Shown here in pieces: positions 17,476-25,407 of a stretch of 32,652 nucleotides of DNA (positions within the stretch are counted from its first letter, which is position 1; each line of letters starts with the position of its first letter). A program made the translations under genes and the position numbers. Below the pieces are notes generated by a model that was not told where the DNA came from, searched no databases, and saw only the letters and a program-made list of their open reading frames with translations. The stretch comes from Deltaproteobacteria bacterium (GTDB taxonomy: Bacteria > Myxococcota_A > UBA9160 > UBA6930): contig NYZB01000153.1 in the NCBI GenBank assembly GCA_002687015.1, positions 1 through 32,652 on the forward strand, in the 5' to 3' direction.

Positions 17476-17495
17476 GAGCCCGGGCACCGGGGCTC
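17476..17495. terminator. Possible bidirectional terminator hairpin
   Basis: gagccc and gggctc form a 6-bp GC-rich stem with an 8-base loop in the 36-bp gap between two converging genes, just overlapping the alcohol dehydrogenase stop codon. No T-run follows on either strand, so it may simply be chance GC complementarity. Confidence 0.3.
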
Positions 17496-18594
17496 AGATC
17501 TCCAGGACCGTCCGGATCCCCCGGCTCGTGCGCATGTCGTCCATGGCGAGGTTGATGTCCTCGAGCGGTCGCCTGGCCGTGATCATGGCTTCCAGGTCGA
17601 GGCGACCGGCCTGCCACAGGCCGACCAGGCGTGGAACCTCCAGGAGCGAGTTCGAGCTGCCCAGGATGCAGCCCACCACCTTCTTCTCGGACACCGTGAG
17701 GAGCGCCGCGGGGGCCAGGTTGATGCCCTGATCGATCGGTGCCGCGCCCACGCAAACGATCGTCCCCCCATTTCGAGCCGCGTGGTAACCGGCCTCGACG
17801 AGCGCGGCGGAGCCGGCCGCGTCGAAGGCGTAGTCGACCCCGATCCCGCCCGTCAGGTCCCGCGCGGCCGTGACCACGTCGTCGCTCGTCGGATCCAGCT
17901 GATGGGTCGCCCCGAAGAGCTTCGCCGCCTCACGGCGCTCGGCCACGGGGTCGGAGACGATGATCTGGGATGCCGAGGCGAGGCGCGCGCCCTGCACCAC
18001 GGACAGGCCGATGCCTCCGAGGCCCAGGACGAGAACGGTGGCGCCCTCCACGATCTTCGCGGTGTTCAGCGCAGCGCCGACACCCGTCTGCACGGCGCAT
18101 CCGATCACACACGCCACGTCGAGGGGAACCTCCGCCGGGATCTTGATCGCGCCCGTGGCCTGGGTCACGGTGTATTCGGCGAAGCCCGCCACGTTGAGCC
18201 CCCGGTAGACCGGCTCGCCCCCCCGGCTCAGGCCCGTGCTGCCATCCGGGAAGGTACTCGTCATGATCCCGGTCGAGTTGACGCACAGGCTCCACTCGGC
18301 GCGCACGCACCAGTAACAGGTGCCGCAGGGGGGACAGGGGGTCAGGATCACCTGATCCCCCTCCGCCAGACCGGTGACGCCCTCGCCCAGCTCCTCGACC
18401 ACGCCCCCGGCCTCGTGGCCCAGCACCAGGGGGAGCGCCCCGGGCACGGCGCCATCGACCACGGTCAGGTCGGAATGACAGATGCCGCAGTGGCGAACCC
18501 GCACCTTGACCTCGCCCTGACGGGGCGCGCGGATGTCGATGTCGTCGACGAGGGCGAGGGGCTGTCCGGGCTCTTCCAGCAGGGCGGCACGCAT
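17494..18594 (-). CDS. Zinc-dependent alcohol dehydrogenase (MDR family)
   Basis: The 366-residue protein has all family features. The catalytic zinc site is HCGICHSDLT with GHEAGG. The structural zinc loop is CPPCGTCYWCVRAEWSLC, with four cysteines. A proton-relay region and VIGCAVQTGVGAALNTAKI precede the Rossmann motif VLVLGLGGIGLSVV. This arrangement resembles the class III/NDMA-dependent and related long-chain alcohol dehydrogenases that act on primary alcohols with NAD. The AAGGAAGGA site upstream supports the ATG at 18594. Its position beside acyl-CoA metabolism genes fits oxidation of an aliphatic or terpenoid alcohol, but no substrate can be assigned. Confidence 0.92.
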   Translation of the reverse strand: MRAALLEEPGQPLALVDDIDIRAPRQGEVKVRVRHCGICHSDLTVVDGAVPGALPLVLGHEAGGVVEELGEGVTGLAEGDQVILTPCPPCGTCYWCVRAEWSLCVNSTGIMTSTFPDGSTGLSRGGEPVYRGLNVAGFAEYTVTQATGAIKIPAEVPLDVACVIGCAVQTGVGAALNTAKIVEGATVLVLGLGGIGLSVVQGARLASASQIIVSDPVAERREAAKLFGATHQLDPTSDDVVTAARDLTGGIGVDYAFDAAGSAALVEAGYHAARNGGTIVCVGAAPIDQGINLAPAALLTVSEKKVVGCILGSSNSLLEVPRLVGLWQAGRLDLEAMITARRPLEDINLAMDDMRTSRGIRTVLEI

Positions 18595-18919
18595 GGGCGG
18601 TTCCTTCCTTGGTCGCGGCGGGGGTCGTGGCCAGCGAGTCTATCGCGATTCCCGCCCGCGCCGCGTAAGATCGCGGGCCGAGGAGCGCCCATGTCACCAG
18701 CCCGAGCAGCAAGGCCGACGCCATGAACGCACCCGCCCGGCATCTGCCGGAGGCGACGGGGCACCTGCTCGAAGCACGAAAGTGGGCCGAAGGCGCTCAG
18801 CTCGGCGAAGGAAACTGCCGAAGCCTCCGGTTCGGATTCCCCGTGACTCCGTGGCCATGGGGCCCTTCCGGCCGCGATGACGAGAGCTCCCCCAGAATCG
18901 ACATTTCCAGGAGTGCGGC
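18595..18919. other. Divergent intergenic region
   Basis: This 325-base stretch separates the alcohol dehydrogenase (-) and the epimerase-like gene (+) and must hold both promoters. A 66-codon ORF at 18723..18923 (+) has no convincing ribosome site, no recognisable domain and arginine/proline-rich shadow-like content, so I do not call it. I saw no clear inverted repeat, riboswitch or tRNA. Confidence 0.5.
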
Positions 18920-19933
18920 TTGAGGGTCATGGTCACCGGTGGGACGGGCTTCACCGGCTCGCATACGGTCCGCGCACTCCGTGCGGCGGGTCACGAGACA
19001 CGGCTGCTGGTTCGCGACCCCGAGAAGGTCGAGCGCGTCTTCGGCCCCGGAGCCATCAGCCCCGACGAGCTCGTCGTCGGCGACGTGCGGGACGCGGCTT
19101 CCGTCCGCGACGCCCTCGCGGGCTGCGAGGCCGTGGTCCACGCGGCGGCCATGGTGAGTCTGAAGGCCGCCGAGGCGAGACAGGTGCTCGAAACCAATCT
19201 GGAGGGCGTCGAGAACGTGATCGGTCAGGCGGCCGAGCAGGGCGTGGGACGGATCGTCCACGTCTCCAGCCTGGCGATCTTCTTCTCTCCGGGTTGCACT
19301 CCCCTGCACCCCGAGATGCCCATCCCGGCGGGCAGCACGGCCTACAGCGAGTCGAAGGCCCGGGCCGAGCGCTACGTACGGCACCTGCAGGCCGAGGGAG
19401 CGCCGATCCACGTGTCCTACCCGGTCGGCATCATCGGACCCGACGATCCGGGCATCAGCGGTGCCAACCACGCCCTCTATACGTGGTTCCGTGACCTGAC
19501 GATCAAGACCTCGACCGGCTTCCAGATCGTGGACGTGCGCGACCTGGCCGAGCTGCACCGTCGGCTCGTCGAGCACGAAGGGCCGCCCGGCCGCTTCGCG
19601 GCGGCTGGCGAGACGGTGAGCTGGTACGAGCTCCCGGACTTCATCGAGTCGCTGACCGGGACGCGGCTGCGCTACCTGGTCATTCCCGGGCGCCTGCTGC
19701 GCGCTCTGGGCTGGGTCGGTGACCAGGTGAAGCGCGTGAAGGACTTCAACTTCCCGCTCACCCTGGACACGATGCGCTTCGCCAGCCAGTGGCCCGGTAC
19801 CGCGCCCTGCACCGGCAGCGAGGCGTTGGGCCTCAGAATCCGGCCCATCCGTGAGAGCTACGCCGACACGCTGCGTTGGATGGAGAGGGCGGGGCACCTC
19901 TCCCGTCGTCAGATCGGCCGACTCGCCGAGTAG
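18920..19933 (+). CDS. NAD(P)-dependent epimerase/dehydratase-like extended SDR
   Basis: The TTG at 18920 is preceded by AGGAG (spacing about 7) and starts LRVMVTGGTGFTGSHTVRAL, giving 337 residues; an ATG three codons later is the alternative. The protein shows the extended-SDR glycine motif TGGTGFTG, GDVRDAASV, VVHAAAMVSLK, the catalytic Ser in VHVSSLAIF and the YxxxK in AYSESKARAERYV. IHVSYPVGIIGPDD follows. The C-terminal half is a substrate domain without membrane helices. It resembles dihydroflavonol reductase-like and 3-beta-hydroxysteroid dehydrogenase/isomerase-like bacterial proteins, which act on hydroxy or keto groups of hydrophobic molecules. It overlaps no neighbour; the GGDEF-EAL gene follows within about 140 bp. 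Confidence 0.87.
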   Translation: MRVMVTGGTGFTGSHTVRALRAAGHETRLLVRDPEKVERVFGPGAISPDELVVGDVRDAASVRDALAGCEAVVHAAAMVSLKAAEARQVLETNLEGVENVIGQAAEQGVGRIVHVSSLAIFFSPGCTPLHPEMPIPAGSTAYSESKARAERYVRHLQAEGAPIHVSYPVGIIGPDDPGISGANHALYTWFRDLTIKTSTGFQIVDVRDLAELHRRLVEHEGPPGRFAAAGETVSWYELPDFIESLTGTRLRYLVIPGRLLRALGWVGDQVKRVKDFNFPLTLDTMRFASQWPGTAPCTGSEALGLRIRPIRESYADTLRWMERAGHLSRRQIGRLAE

Positions 19934-20076
19934 ACCCGGGGCTTTCCTGGGTCGGGTTCGGTCGATTCCCCCCGCTCGAAGGGATCCCTTTCCCTCGCGG
20001 TCGAGACCGTGTAAAGCCGGCGGCCCGAGACGCCGATGACGCCTCCGGAGCGGCGCCTCTCGGCGCCGCGGGCCGC

Positions 20077-22248
20077 GTGAAGGCAGCCGAGGCGAGAGTG
20101 GACGAGCACGGACGCAAACGACCCCGAGTGCTTGTCGTCGACGACGACGAGGGCGTGAGGAGCTTCCTCGTTCGGGGACTTCGGCGCGAGGGTCTCGAGG
20201 CCGTCGAAGCGGCCGATGGCCAGGCCGGCCTCGACGGCTTCGAGGAGCGGACGCCCGAGCTGGTCCTGCTGGACGTCCAGATGCCGAAGCTGTCGGGCTT
20301 CGAGGTCTGCGAGGCGATCCGGGGGCGCGAGAGCGGCCACGACGTCCCGGTCGTCATGATGACTGGCATGGACGATGCCAGCGCGATCCAGCGCGCCTAC
20401 GATGTCGGCGCCACCGACTTCATCACGAAGCCGATCAACTGGTTGATCCTCTCCCACCGGCTGCGCTACCTGCTGCGAGCCGGGTCCAATCTGCAGGCCC
20501 TTCGCCGGAGCCAGGAGCGGCTCGCCAATGCGCAGCGCCTGGCGCTGATGGGCAGCTGGCAGATCGACTTCGACGACGGGAGCTTCTCGGGCTCGGATGC
20601 CCTTTGGGAGATCCTGGGGGTCGAGCCCCAGGAGGAGCCCAGCATCCAGACCCTGGCGCAGCGCATCCATCCCGACGATCGCGGGCCGATGCTCGACGCC
20701 TATCGGCGATGCCGCGACGGCGGAGAGCCTTCGAGCGTCGATCATCGGGTGGTCCGCCCGGATGGCAGCGAGCGGATCCTGCGCTGCCAGATCCGCATGT
20801 TGATGGATGCGAAGGGGGCCGCCGCGGGCCTCGAGGGCACCCTCCAGGACATGACGGAACGGAAGCGGACCGAGGAGCAGGTCCGCTTCCTCTCTTCCCA
20901 CGATCCCCTGACGAGCCTGGGCAATCGCCGCCTCTTCCAGGAGAGACTGGCGCTGGCCATCCGGCACGCGCGCACGGGCGACCGGAAGGTGGGGGTCCTC
21001 TACCTGGACGTCGACCACTTCAAACGCATCAACGAGACCTTCGGCCATTCGGTCGGTGACTCCCTCCTCTCGGAGGTGGCCAACCGGCTGGTGATGAGCG
21101 TGCGCGGCGCCGACCTCGTCGCTCGCAGCGATCCGGCCTGGGCCGAGCAGCAGACCGCCGTCTCGCGCTTCGGAGGCGACGAATTCACGATCCTGATTCC
21201 CCAGCTGCACGACGAGCAGGCCCTGGCGGCCGTGGCGCGTCGCCTGCTGGACGGGCTCTCGCAGCCCTTCTCCCTCCAGGGCCACGAGGTGGTGGTGGGA
21301 GGCAGCGTGGGCATCGCGGTCTTCCCAAGCGATGGCAACAACCCCGAGGAGCTGCTGCGAAACGCGAACTCGGCCATGTACGCCGCCAAGGAACGCGGCC
21401 GTGGCGACTACCAGTTCTATGCCCAGTCGATGAACGAGCTCTCCCTGCGGCGCTTGATCCTCGAGGGGAAGCTGCGCAAGGCCCTGGACGCCTCGCACTT
21501 CGAGCTCTTCTTCCAGCCCAAGCTCTCCCTCGAGTCGGGTGCCATCACCGGCTTCGAGGGCCTGCTCCGCTGGGACGACCCGGAACTCGGGATGGTCGGA
21601 CCCTGCGACTTCATCCCGGTCGCAGAGGAGACGGGCATGATCTCACGCCTCGGCGCGTGGGTGATTCGCCGGGCCTGCCGCCAGGTGGCCGCCTGGGACC
21701 AGAACGGCACGTGCCAGGGAAGCGTCGCCGTGAATCTGTCACCCGAGCAGTTCCGCCAGCCCGGCCTCGCGGACCGGATCTTGAGGGAGGCTTCCGAGGC
21801 CGACATCGATCCGCGGCGCCTCGAGTTCGAGATCACCGAGAGCGTGGTCCTGCGCGACACGGAGGAGGTGATCCAGCAGCTCCAGGCCATCCGCGCCCAT
21901 GGCATGCGGGTCGCCCTCGACGACTTCGGGACCGGATACTCGTCCCTCTCGTATCTGCGCAAGCTGCCCGTCGACATCCTCAAGATCGATCGCTCCTTCA
22001 TCCAGCACATCGAGGACAAGGCCGAGGACGCGGCCCTCACCGGCGGCATCATCGCCATGGGCAAGGCACTCGGACTGCGGATCGTCGCCGAAGGCGCGGA
22101 GACGGAGGGACAACGGGATCTCCTGACCGAGTGGCAGTGTGACGAGATGCAGGGCTTCCTGTTCAGCCCGGCCGTGCGGGCGCACGAGGCGGAGGCACTC
22201 TGGCGCCAGGGGCGTCCGGCCCGGAAGCCCGGGCCGCCGGGGAGCTAG
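20077..22248 (+). CDS. REC-PAS-GGDEF-EAL cyclic-di-GMP signalling protein
   Basis: I use the GTG at 20077 (723 residues). GTG 20098 is an alternative, and the track ATG at 19876 would overlap the previous gene and add an arginine/proline-rich leader. Domains in order are a receiver (RVLVVDDDEG, phospho-Asp at about residue 66 in LVLLDVQMPK, Lys in FITKPIN), PAS about 165-280 (MGSWQIDFDDGS ... MTERKRTEEQV), GGDEF about 285-450 with an intact SRFGGDEF at residues 366-370, and EAL about 470-715 with FEGLLRW, DDFGTGYSSLSYLRKLPVDI and IVAEGAE. Synthesis and hydrolysis motifs both look competent. Fourteen or so extra residues separate the RxxD-like RGAD from GGDEF. The receiver implies control by a kinase encoded elsewhere. 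Confidence 0.93.
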   Translation: MKAAEARVDEHGRKRPRVLVVDDDEGVRSFLVRGLRREGLEAVEAADGQAGLDGFEERTPELVLLDVQMPKLSGFEVCEAIRGRESGHDVPVVMMTGMDDASAIQRAYDVGATDFITKPINWLILSHRLRYLLRAGSNLQALRRSQERLANAQRLALMGSWQIDFDDGSFSGSDALWEILGVEPQEEPSIQTLAQRIHPDDRGPMLDAYRRCRDGGEPSSVDHRVVRPDGSERILRCQIRMLMDAKGAAAGLEGTLQDMTERKRTEEQVRFLSSHDPLTSLGNRRLFQERLALAIRHARTGDRKVGVLYLDVDHFKRINETFGHSVGDSLLSEVANRLVMSVRGADLVARSDPAWAEQQTAVSRFGGDEFTILIPQLHDEQALAAVARRLLDGLSQPFSLQGHEVVVGGSVGIAVFPSDGNNPEELLRNANSAMYAAKERGRGDYQFYAQSMNELSLRRLILEGKLRKALDASHFELFFQPKLSLESGAITGFEGLLRWDDPELGMVGPCDFIPVAEETGMISRLGAWVIRRACRQVAAWDQNGTCQGSVAVNLSPEQFRQPGLADRILREASEADIDPRRLEFEITESVVLRDTEEVIQQLQAIRAHGMRVALDDFGTGYSSLSYLRKLPVDILKIDRSFIQHIEDKAEDAALTGGIIAMGKALGLRIVAEGAETEGQRDLLTEWQCDEMQGFLFSPAVRAHEAEALWRQGRPARKPGPPGS

Positions 22249-22277
22249 ACCGAAAGCGCGCTGCGAGCAGGTCCGAG

Positions 22278-23027
22278 CTAGAGCTGGTGCTCGCACTCGA
22301 CGGTCTCGGCCAGGGCCAGGAGCTCCGCGTCGGGCTCGGTCCGGTGGATCTCCGCCTCCCGGGCGAAACGCCGCAACAGGGCATCGCGCACCTCGGCGAG
22401 CCCCACTCCGGGGAGCTCCTGATCGACGGCACCGGTTGCGGCGTTGTCGAGGGGGAGCTCCATGGCGGCGTAGATCGGCTCGAGGACCCGCGCCACCCGC
22501 TCCGGTTGCCGCACGACGATCACTCCGCCCACGTGCGCAGCTCCCTTCACGATCCGCTGCCCGACTCCCATCAGCTTCCGCTCGCCACGCGCGTTCACGC
22601 TGTGTTCCCCCGGGCAATACTCCCCGGGCACGGCTCCAATCCTCGCGTCGACCCCAATGGAGGAGAGCGCCTCGCGCACGATCCGCGCCAACCGGTCGAA
22701 GCGCGCCGCGATGTCCCTGCGCGCCTCGGCGGCCGGGATGCACCAGGCAAAGGCGAGGCTCTGGGTCGTGAAGACCGCGGCCCGGCCGCCCGCCAGGCGG
22801 AGCATCGCCTCGAAGCCCTGCTCGCGGGCCACGCGAAGGGCTTCGGCGAAGCCTGGCCGTACGCGGTCGAGCACCGAGAAGGCGACGACGTCCTCGGGGA
22901 CGTAGAGGCGCAGCGTCTCGGGCGCAGCGCCGGCCGCCACGCGGGTCAAGAGGGCGCGCGAGACCGCCGTGTCGTAGGCGGGGCGACCTGGAAAGCGCAC
23001 GTCGAGCAACCTGAGGGGGGGCTTCAC
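22278..23027 (-). CDS. Lipoate--protein ligase family protein
   Basis: The 249-residue protein of the biotin/lipoate ligase fold starts MKPPLRLLDVRFPGRPAYD. The region EAMLRLAGGRAAVFTTQSLAFAW corresponds to the RRxSGGGAVxH motif of LplA in degenerate form. VPGEYCPGEHSVNARGERKL then MGVGQRIVKGAAHVGG carries the conserved lysine (RKLMG) that binds the lipoyl phosphate. The short length lacks the C-terminal accessory domain of LplA, as in many LipB-like, LipM-like or amidotransferase relatives. A role in attaching lipoate or octanoate to E2 or GcvH domains is likely, but neither lipA nor a lipoylated partner is nearby. It converges with the GGDEF-EAL gene, 29 bp apart. Confidence 0.83.
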   Translation of the reverse strand: MKPPLRLLDVRFPGRPAYDTAVSRALLTRVAAGAAPETLRLYVPEDVVAFSVLDRVRPGFAEALRVAREQGFEAMLRLAGGRAAVFTTQSLAFAWCIPAAEARRDIAARFDRLARIVREALSSIGVDARIGAVPGEYCPGEHSVNARGERKLMGVGQRIVKGAAHVGGVIVVRQPERVARVLEPIYAAMELPLDNAATGAVDQELPGVGLAEVRDALLRRFAREAEIHRTEPDAELLALAETVECEHQL

Positions 23028-23096
23028 GGCGGGAGGGTACCCCGCCGGCGGCCTCGCGCCGAAACGGGTCGACGCGGAGAAGCCGGGCGTCTCGGA

Positions 23097-23660
23097 TCAG
23101 GCGCCCGGTTCGAAGCTCGCCGTCGCCAGACGCTCCGACACGTGCTCCACGAGGCCCTTCATCGCGGGTTCCGCCACCCAGCGGTCGGGCATGCGCAGGG
23201 ACAGGTCCGCGCGCAGGATCGAATCGGCTCCCGGGCGGATCAGCATCCAGTTGTAGCTGTGCAGCGTTCGGTTCCCGTCGGGCTTCGGACCGTCGAAGGC
23301 CAGCAGGTCGTCGCCCTGCTCGGTGGTCGAGACCTGGACCTCGCCGTGGATCGGCTCCAGGAAGGCGAGGGCCTTCTGGACGAGGGCGGCGCGGCCCGGC
23401 ACGGGCCCGCTGACGGGATCCCGGCCCACCACCAGCCAAAGCTCGACGTCGGGCAGGTCCGGGAGGCGCATCACGATGGCCTTGCCCTCCCGGCGAGCGG
23501 GTCGGAAGCGATCGTCCAGGGAGAGCTGGAGGCGGAGCGCCTGGTCCGGCGCGCCGGCCGGCGTGGAGGCGGCCGCCGCTTGCGGCGTCGTCTCGACCCG
23601 ATTGCATGCGAGACTAGGCGCCAGGAGCAAGGCGAGGACGAGGATCGCGATCTCACGCAT
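23097..23660 (-). CDS. Small exported protein, probable lipoprotein, function unknown
   Basis: The 187-residue protein begins with a signal sequence (MREIAILVLALLLAPSLAC). The cysteine at position 19 could be a lipobox, but Ser at -3 is atypical, so cleavage by signal peptidase I is possible. An alanine/threonine/proline-rich linker follows, then a mainly beta domain with LPDLPDVELWLVVGRDP and YNWMLIRPGADSILRADLSL. I do not recognise a family. It lies downstream of a divergent 76-bp gap shared with the CoA-transferase gene and 69 bp upstream of the lipoate ligase gene on the same strand. Confidence 0.68.
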   Translation of the reverse strand: MREIAILVLALLLAPSLACNRVETTPQAAAASTPAGAPDQALRLQLSLDDRFRPARREGKAIVMRLPDLPDVELWLVVGRDPVSGPVPGRAALVQKALAFLEPIHGEVQVSTTEQGDDLLAFDGPKPDGNRTLHSYNWMLIRPGADSILRADLSLRMPDRWVAEPAMKGLVEHVSERLATASFEPGA

Positions 23661-23736
23661 GGCCCCCTCATCGGCATGGGAAGGGAGCGGCTGGAGCTAC
23701 AGTCCCCTGGCACGAGCCGCAGCAAGGAGGCGATCC
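23661..23736. promoter_or_regulatory. Divergent promoter region, exported protein / CoA-transferase
   Basis: A 76-base divergent gap holds the AAGGAGG ribosome site of the CoA-transferase (23724-23730) and presumably promoters in both directions. No clear promoter boxes or inverted repeat are visible. Confidence 0.4.
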
Positions 23737-24939
23737 ATGGGTCCGTTGGACGGCGTGAAGGTCTTGGAGATGGGGGTGTGGGTCGCGGGGCCCGCTGCGG
23801 GCGGCATCCTGGCCGATTGGGGCGCCGACGTGGTGAAGATCGAGCCGCCGGGCATCGGCGATCCCGCCCGGCTCTTCGCCACCATGCTCGGAAGCGACCT
23901 GCCCTTCAACCCTCCCTTCGAAATGGACAACCGGAGCAAGCGCAGCATCGTCATCGACCTGGCCACTCCGGCAGGCCAGGAGCTGGGCCTCGAGCTGGTC
24001 GACGACGCGGACGTCTTCGTGACGAATGTCCGCCAGGCCGGCCTCGAGAGGATCGGCTTCGATCCCCAATCCCTGCTGGCCCGCAACGGGCAGCTGGTCT
24101 ATTGCGCGATCACGGGCTTCGGCCTGGAGGGCCCCGACAGGGACCGCGCCGCCTACGACATCGCCGCCTTCTGGGCGCGCTCCGGGATCGCCCACATGCT
24201 CACACAGCCGGGCGCCCACCCTCCCTTCCAGCGTGGCGGCATGGGAGACCACAACACCGGGCTCGCGGCCGCGGGCGCCGTGGCCGCCGCGCTCTACTCG
24301 CGGGAGAAGACCGGCAACGGCCAGCTCGTCTCGACTTCCCTGCTGCGCGAGGGCGTCTACACCTTGAGCTTCGACCTGGCCGCGTCCCTGCGCTTCGGCG
24401 TCGGGTTGGCGGTCGCCGATCGAAAGACGATGGGCAACCCCTGCATCAACAACTACCAGGACAAGGAGGGGCGCTGGTTCTGGATCGTGGGGCTCGAGGG
24501 CGATCGCCACTGGCCCCCGCTGGCGCGGGCCGCGGGGCACCCGGAGTGGCTCGAGGATCCGCGCTTCGTCGATGCGCAGGCGCGCGCCGCGAATTCGGAG
24601 GTCCTGATCACGGCCCTCGACGAAGCGTTCGCCACCAGGACGCGTGCGGAATGGTCGGAGGTCTTCGCCGCCGAGCCCGACCTTTGGTGGTCGCCCGTGC
24701 AGGATCTCGAAGAGGTCTTGGCCGACGAGCAGGTGCACGCAGCGGGCGCCCTGTGCGAGGTGCCGGACCAGGGGGCCACGACGCTCCTCCCCGCTTCACC
24801 CTGCGACTTCCACGGGACGCCCTGGCAGCCGCGCTGGATGGCCCCCGAGCAGGGCCAGCACACCGACGAGGTGCTGGGCGAGATGGGCCGGGATGCGGGA
24901 ACGATCGCCGAGCTGCGCTCGAAGGGGGTGGTGGCCTAG
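23737..24939 (+). CDS. CaiB/BaiF-family (family III) CoA-transferase
   Basis: The ATG at 23737 follows AAGGAGG (spacing 6) and yields 400 residues, the usual length. The N-terminus GPLDGVKVLEMGVWVAGPAAGGILADWGADVVKIEPPG is the classic family opening. It is followed by NRSKRSIVIDLATPAGQEL, DVFVTNVRQAGLERIGFD and the catalytic-Asp region RAAYDIAAFWARSGI. The C-terminal part has WWSPVQDLEEVLADEQVHAAG. Family III enzymes move CoA between a thioester and a free carboxylic acid through an enzyme-bound anhydride at this Asp. Family members use acids such as oxalate, carnitine and bile acids or isomerise alpha-methylacyl-CoA. Convergence with the minus-strand acyl-CoA dehydrogenase operon suggests a role in activating an acid for the same catabolism. 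Confidence 0.92.
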   Translation: MGPLDGVKVLEMGVWVAGPAAGGILADWGADVVKIEPPGIGDPARLFATMLGSDLPFNPPFEMDNRSKRSIVIDLATPAGQELGLELVDDADVFVTNVRQAGLERIGFDPQSLLARNGQLVYCAITGFGLEGPDRDRAAYDIAAFWARSGIAHMLTQPGAHPPFQRGGMGDHNTGLAAAGAVAAALYSREKTGNGQLVSTSLLREGVYTLSFDLAASLRFGVGLAVADRKTMGNPCINNYQDKEGRWFWIVGLEGDRHWPPLARAAGHPEWLEDPRFVDAQARAANSEVLITALDEAFATRTRAEWSEVFAAEPDLWWSPVQDLEEVLADEQVHAAGALCEVPDQGATTLLPASPCDFHGTPWQPRWMAPEQGQHTDEVLGEMGRDAGTIAELRSKGVVA

Positions 24940-24975
24940 TCGGGAGAGCCCTGGCACACGCCGACGGGGCCCGGC

Positions 24976-25392
24976 TCAGTCTCCAGCCCCGGGCAGGACT
25001 CCGAGCTGGCTCATCAGGCCGAGCGTGTCCGAGTAGCGGTAGGCGCGGGACACCTTGCCGTCGACGACCTGCAGGAGGGTGCAGTTCTCGACGTGGAACT
25101 TCCTCCCGGTGGCGGGCTGACCGAAGAGGTCGCCGTCGTGGGTTCCGGTCAGGGTGTAGCGAAGCGTGACGAGTCCGTCGGTCTCGACGAGAGCGAGGGG
25201 CTCGAGGTGGACGTCGCTGGCCGCGGACCACCAGCCCTCGATGGCCGCCACCTCGGCCTCGGGGCCGACCGTCATCTCCTTGCCGTGCACGTAGGAGACG
25301 TAGTCGTCGTGCAGGACGGCGCGATAGCCCTTCGCATCGCGCCCGTTGTCGCATTCGATCACTCGCTTCACACAGTCGATCGGACTCCCCAT
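24976..25392 (-). CDS. SnoaL-like (NTF2-fold) ester cyclase-type protein
   Basis: The 138-residue cytoplasmic protein starts MGSPIDCVKRVIECDNGRDAKGYRAVLHDDYVSYVHG and ends LLQVVDGKVSRAYRYSDTLGLMSQLGVLPG. That ending (gkI.r..y.D..g...QLG) is a known feature of the SnoaL-like polyketide cyclase and ester cyclase group. Such folds act as isomerases, hydratases or cyclases of ketosteroid- or polyketide-like compounds. The gene follows the PQQ dehydrogenase gene by 15 bp on the same strand and is probably the last cistron of that operon. There is no signal peptide, unlike the other SnoaL-like protein at about 12.2 kb. Confidence 0.83.
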   Translation of the reverse strand: MGSPIDCVKRVIECDNGRDAKGYRAVLHDDYVSYVHGKEMTVGPEAEVAAIEGWWSAASDVHLEPLALVETDGLVTLRYTLTGTHDGDLFGQPATGRKFHVENCTLLQVVDGKVSRAYRYSDTLGLMSQLGVLPGAGD

Positions 25393-25407
25393 GCGGGTCC
25401 CTCCCTG

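Noticed and set aside
18723-18923. 66-codon ORF in the gap before the epimerase-like gene
   Set aside because: It has no ribosome site, no motif, and overlaps the start of the next gene; treated as intergenic.
22287-25169. 960-aa plus-strand ORF across the lipoate ligase and CoA-transferase region
   Set aside because: It overlaps well-supported genes in other frames and has shadow-like composition.
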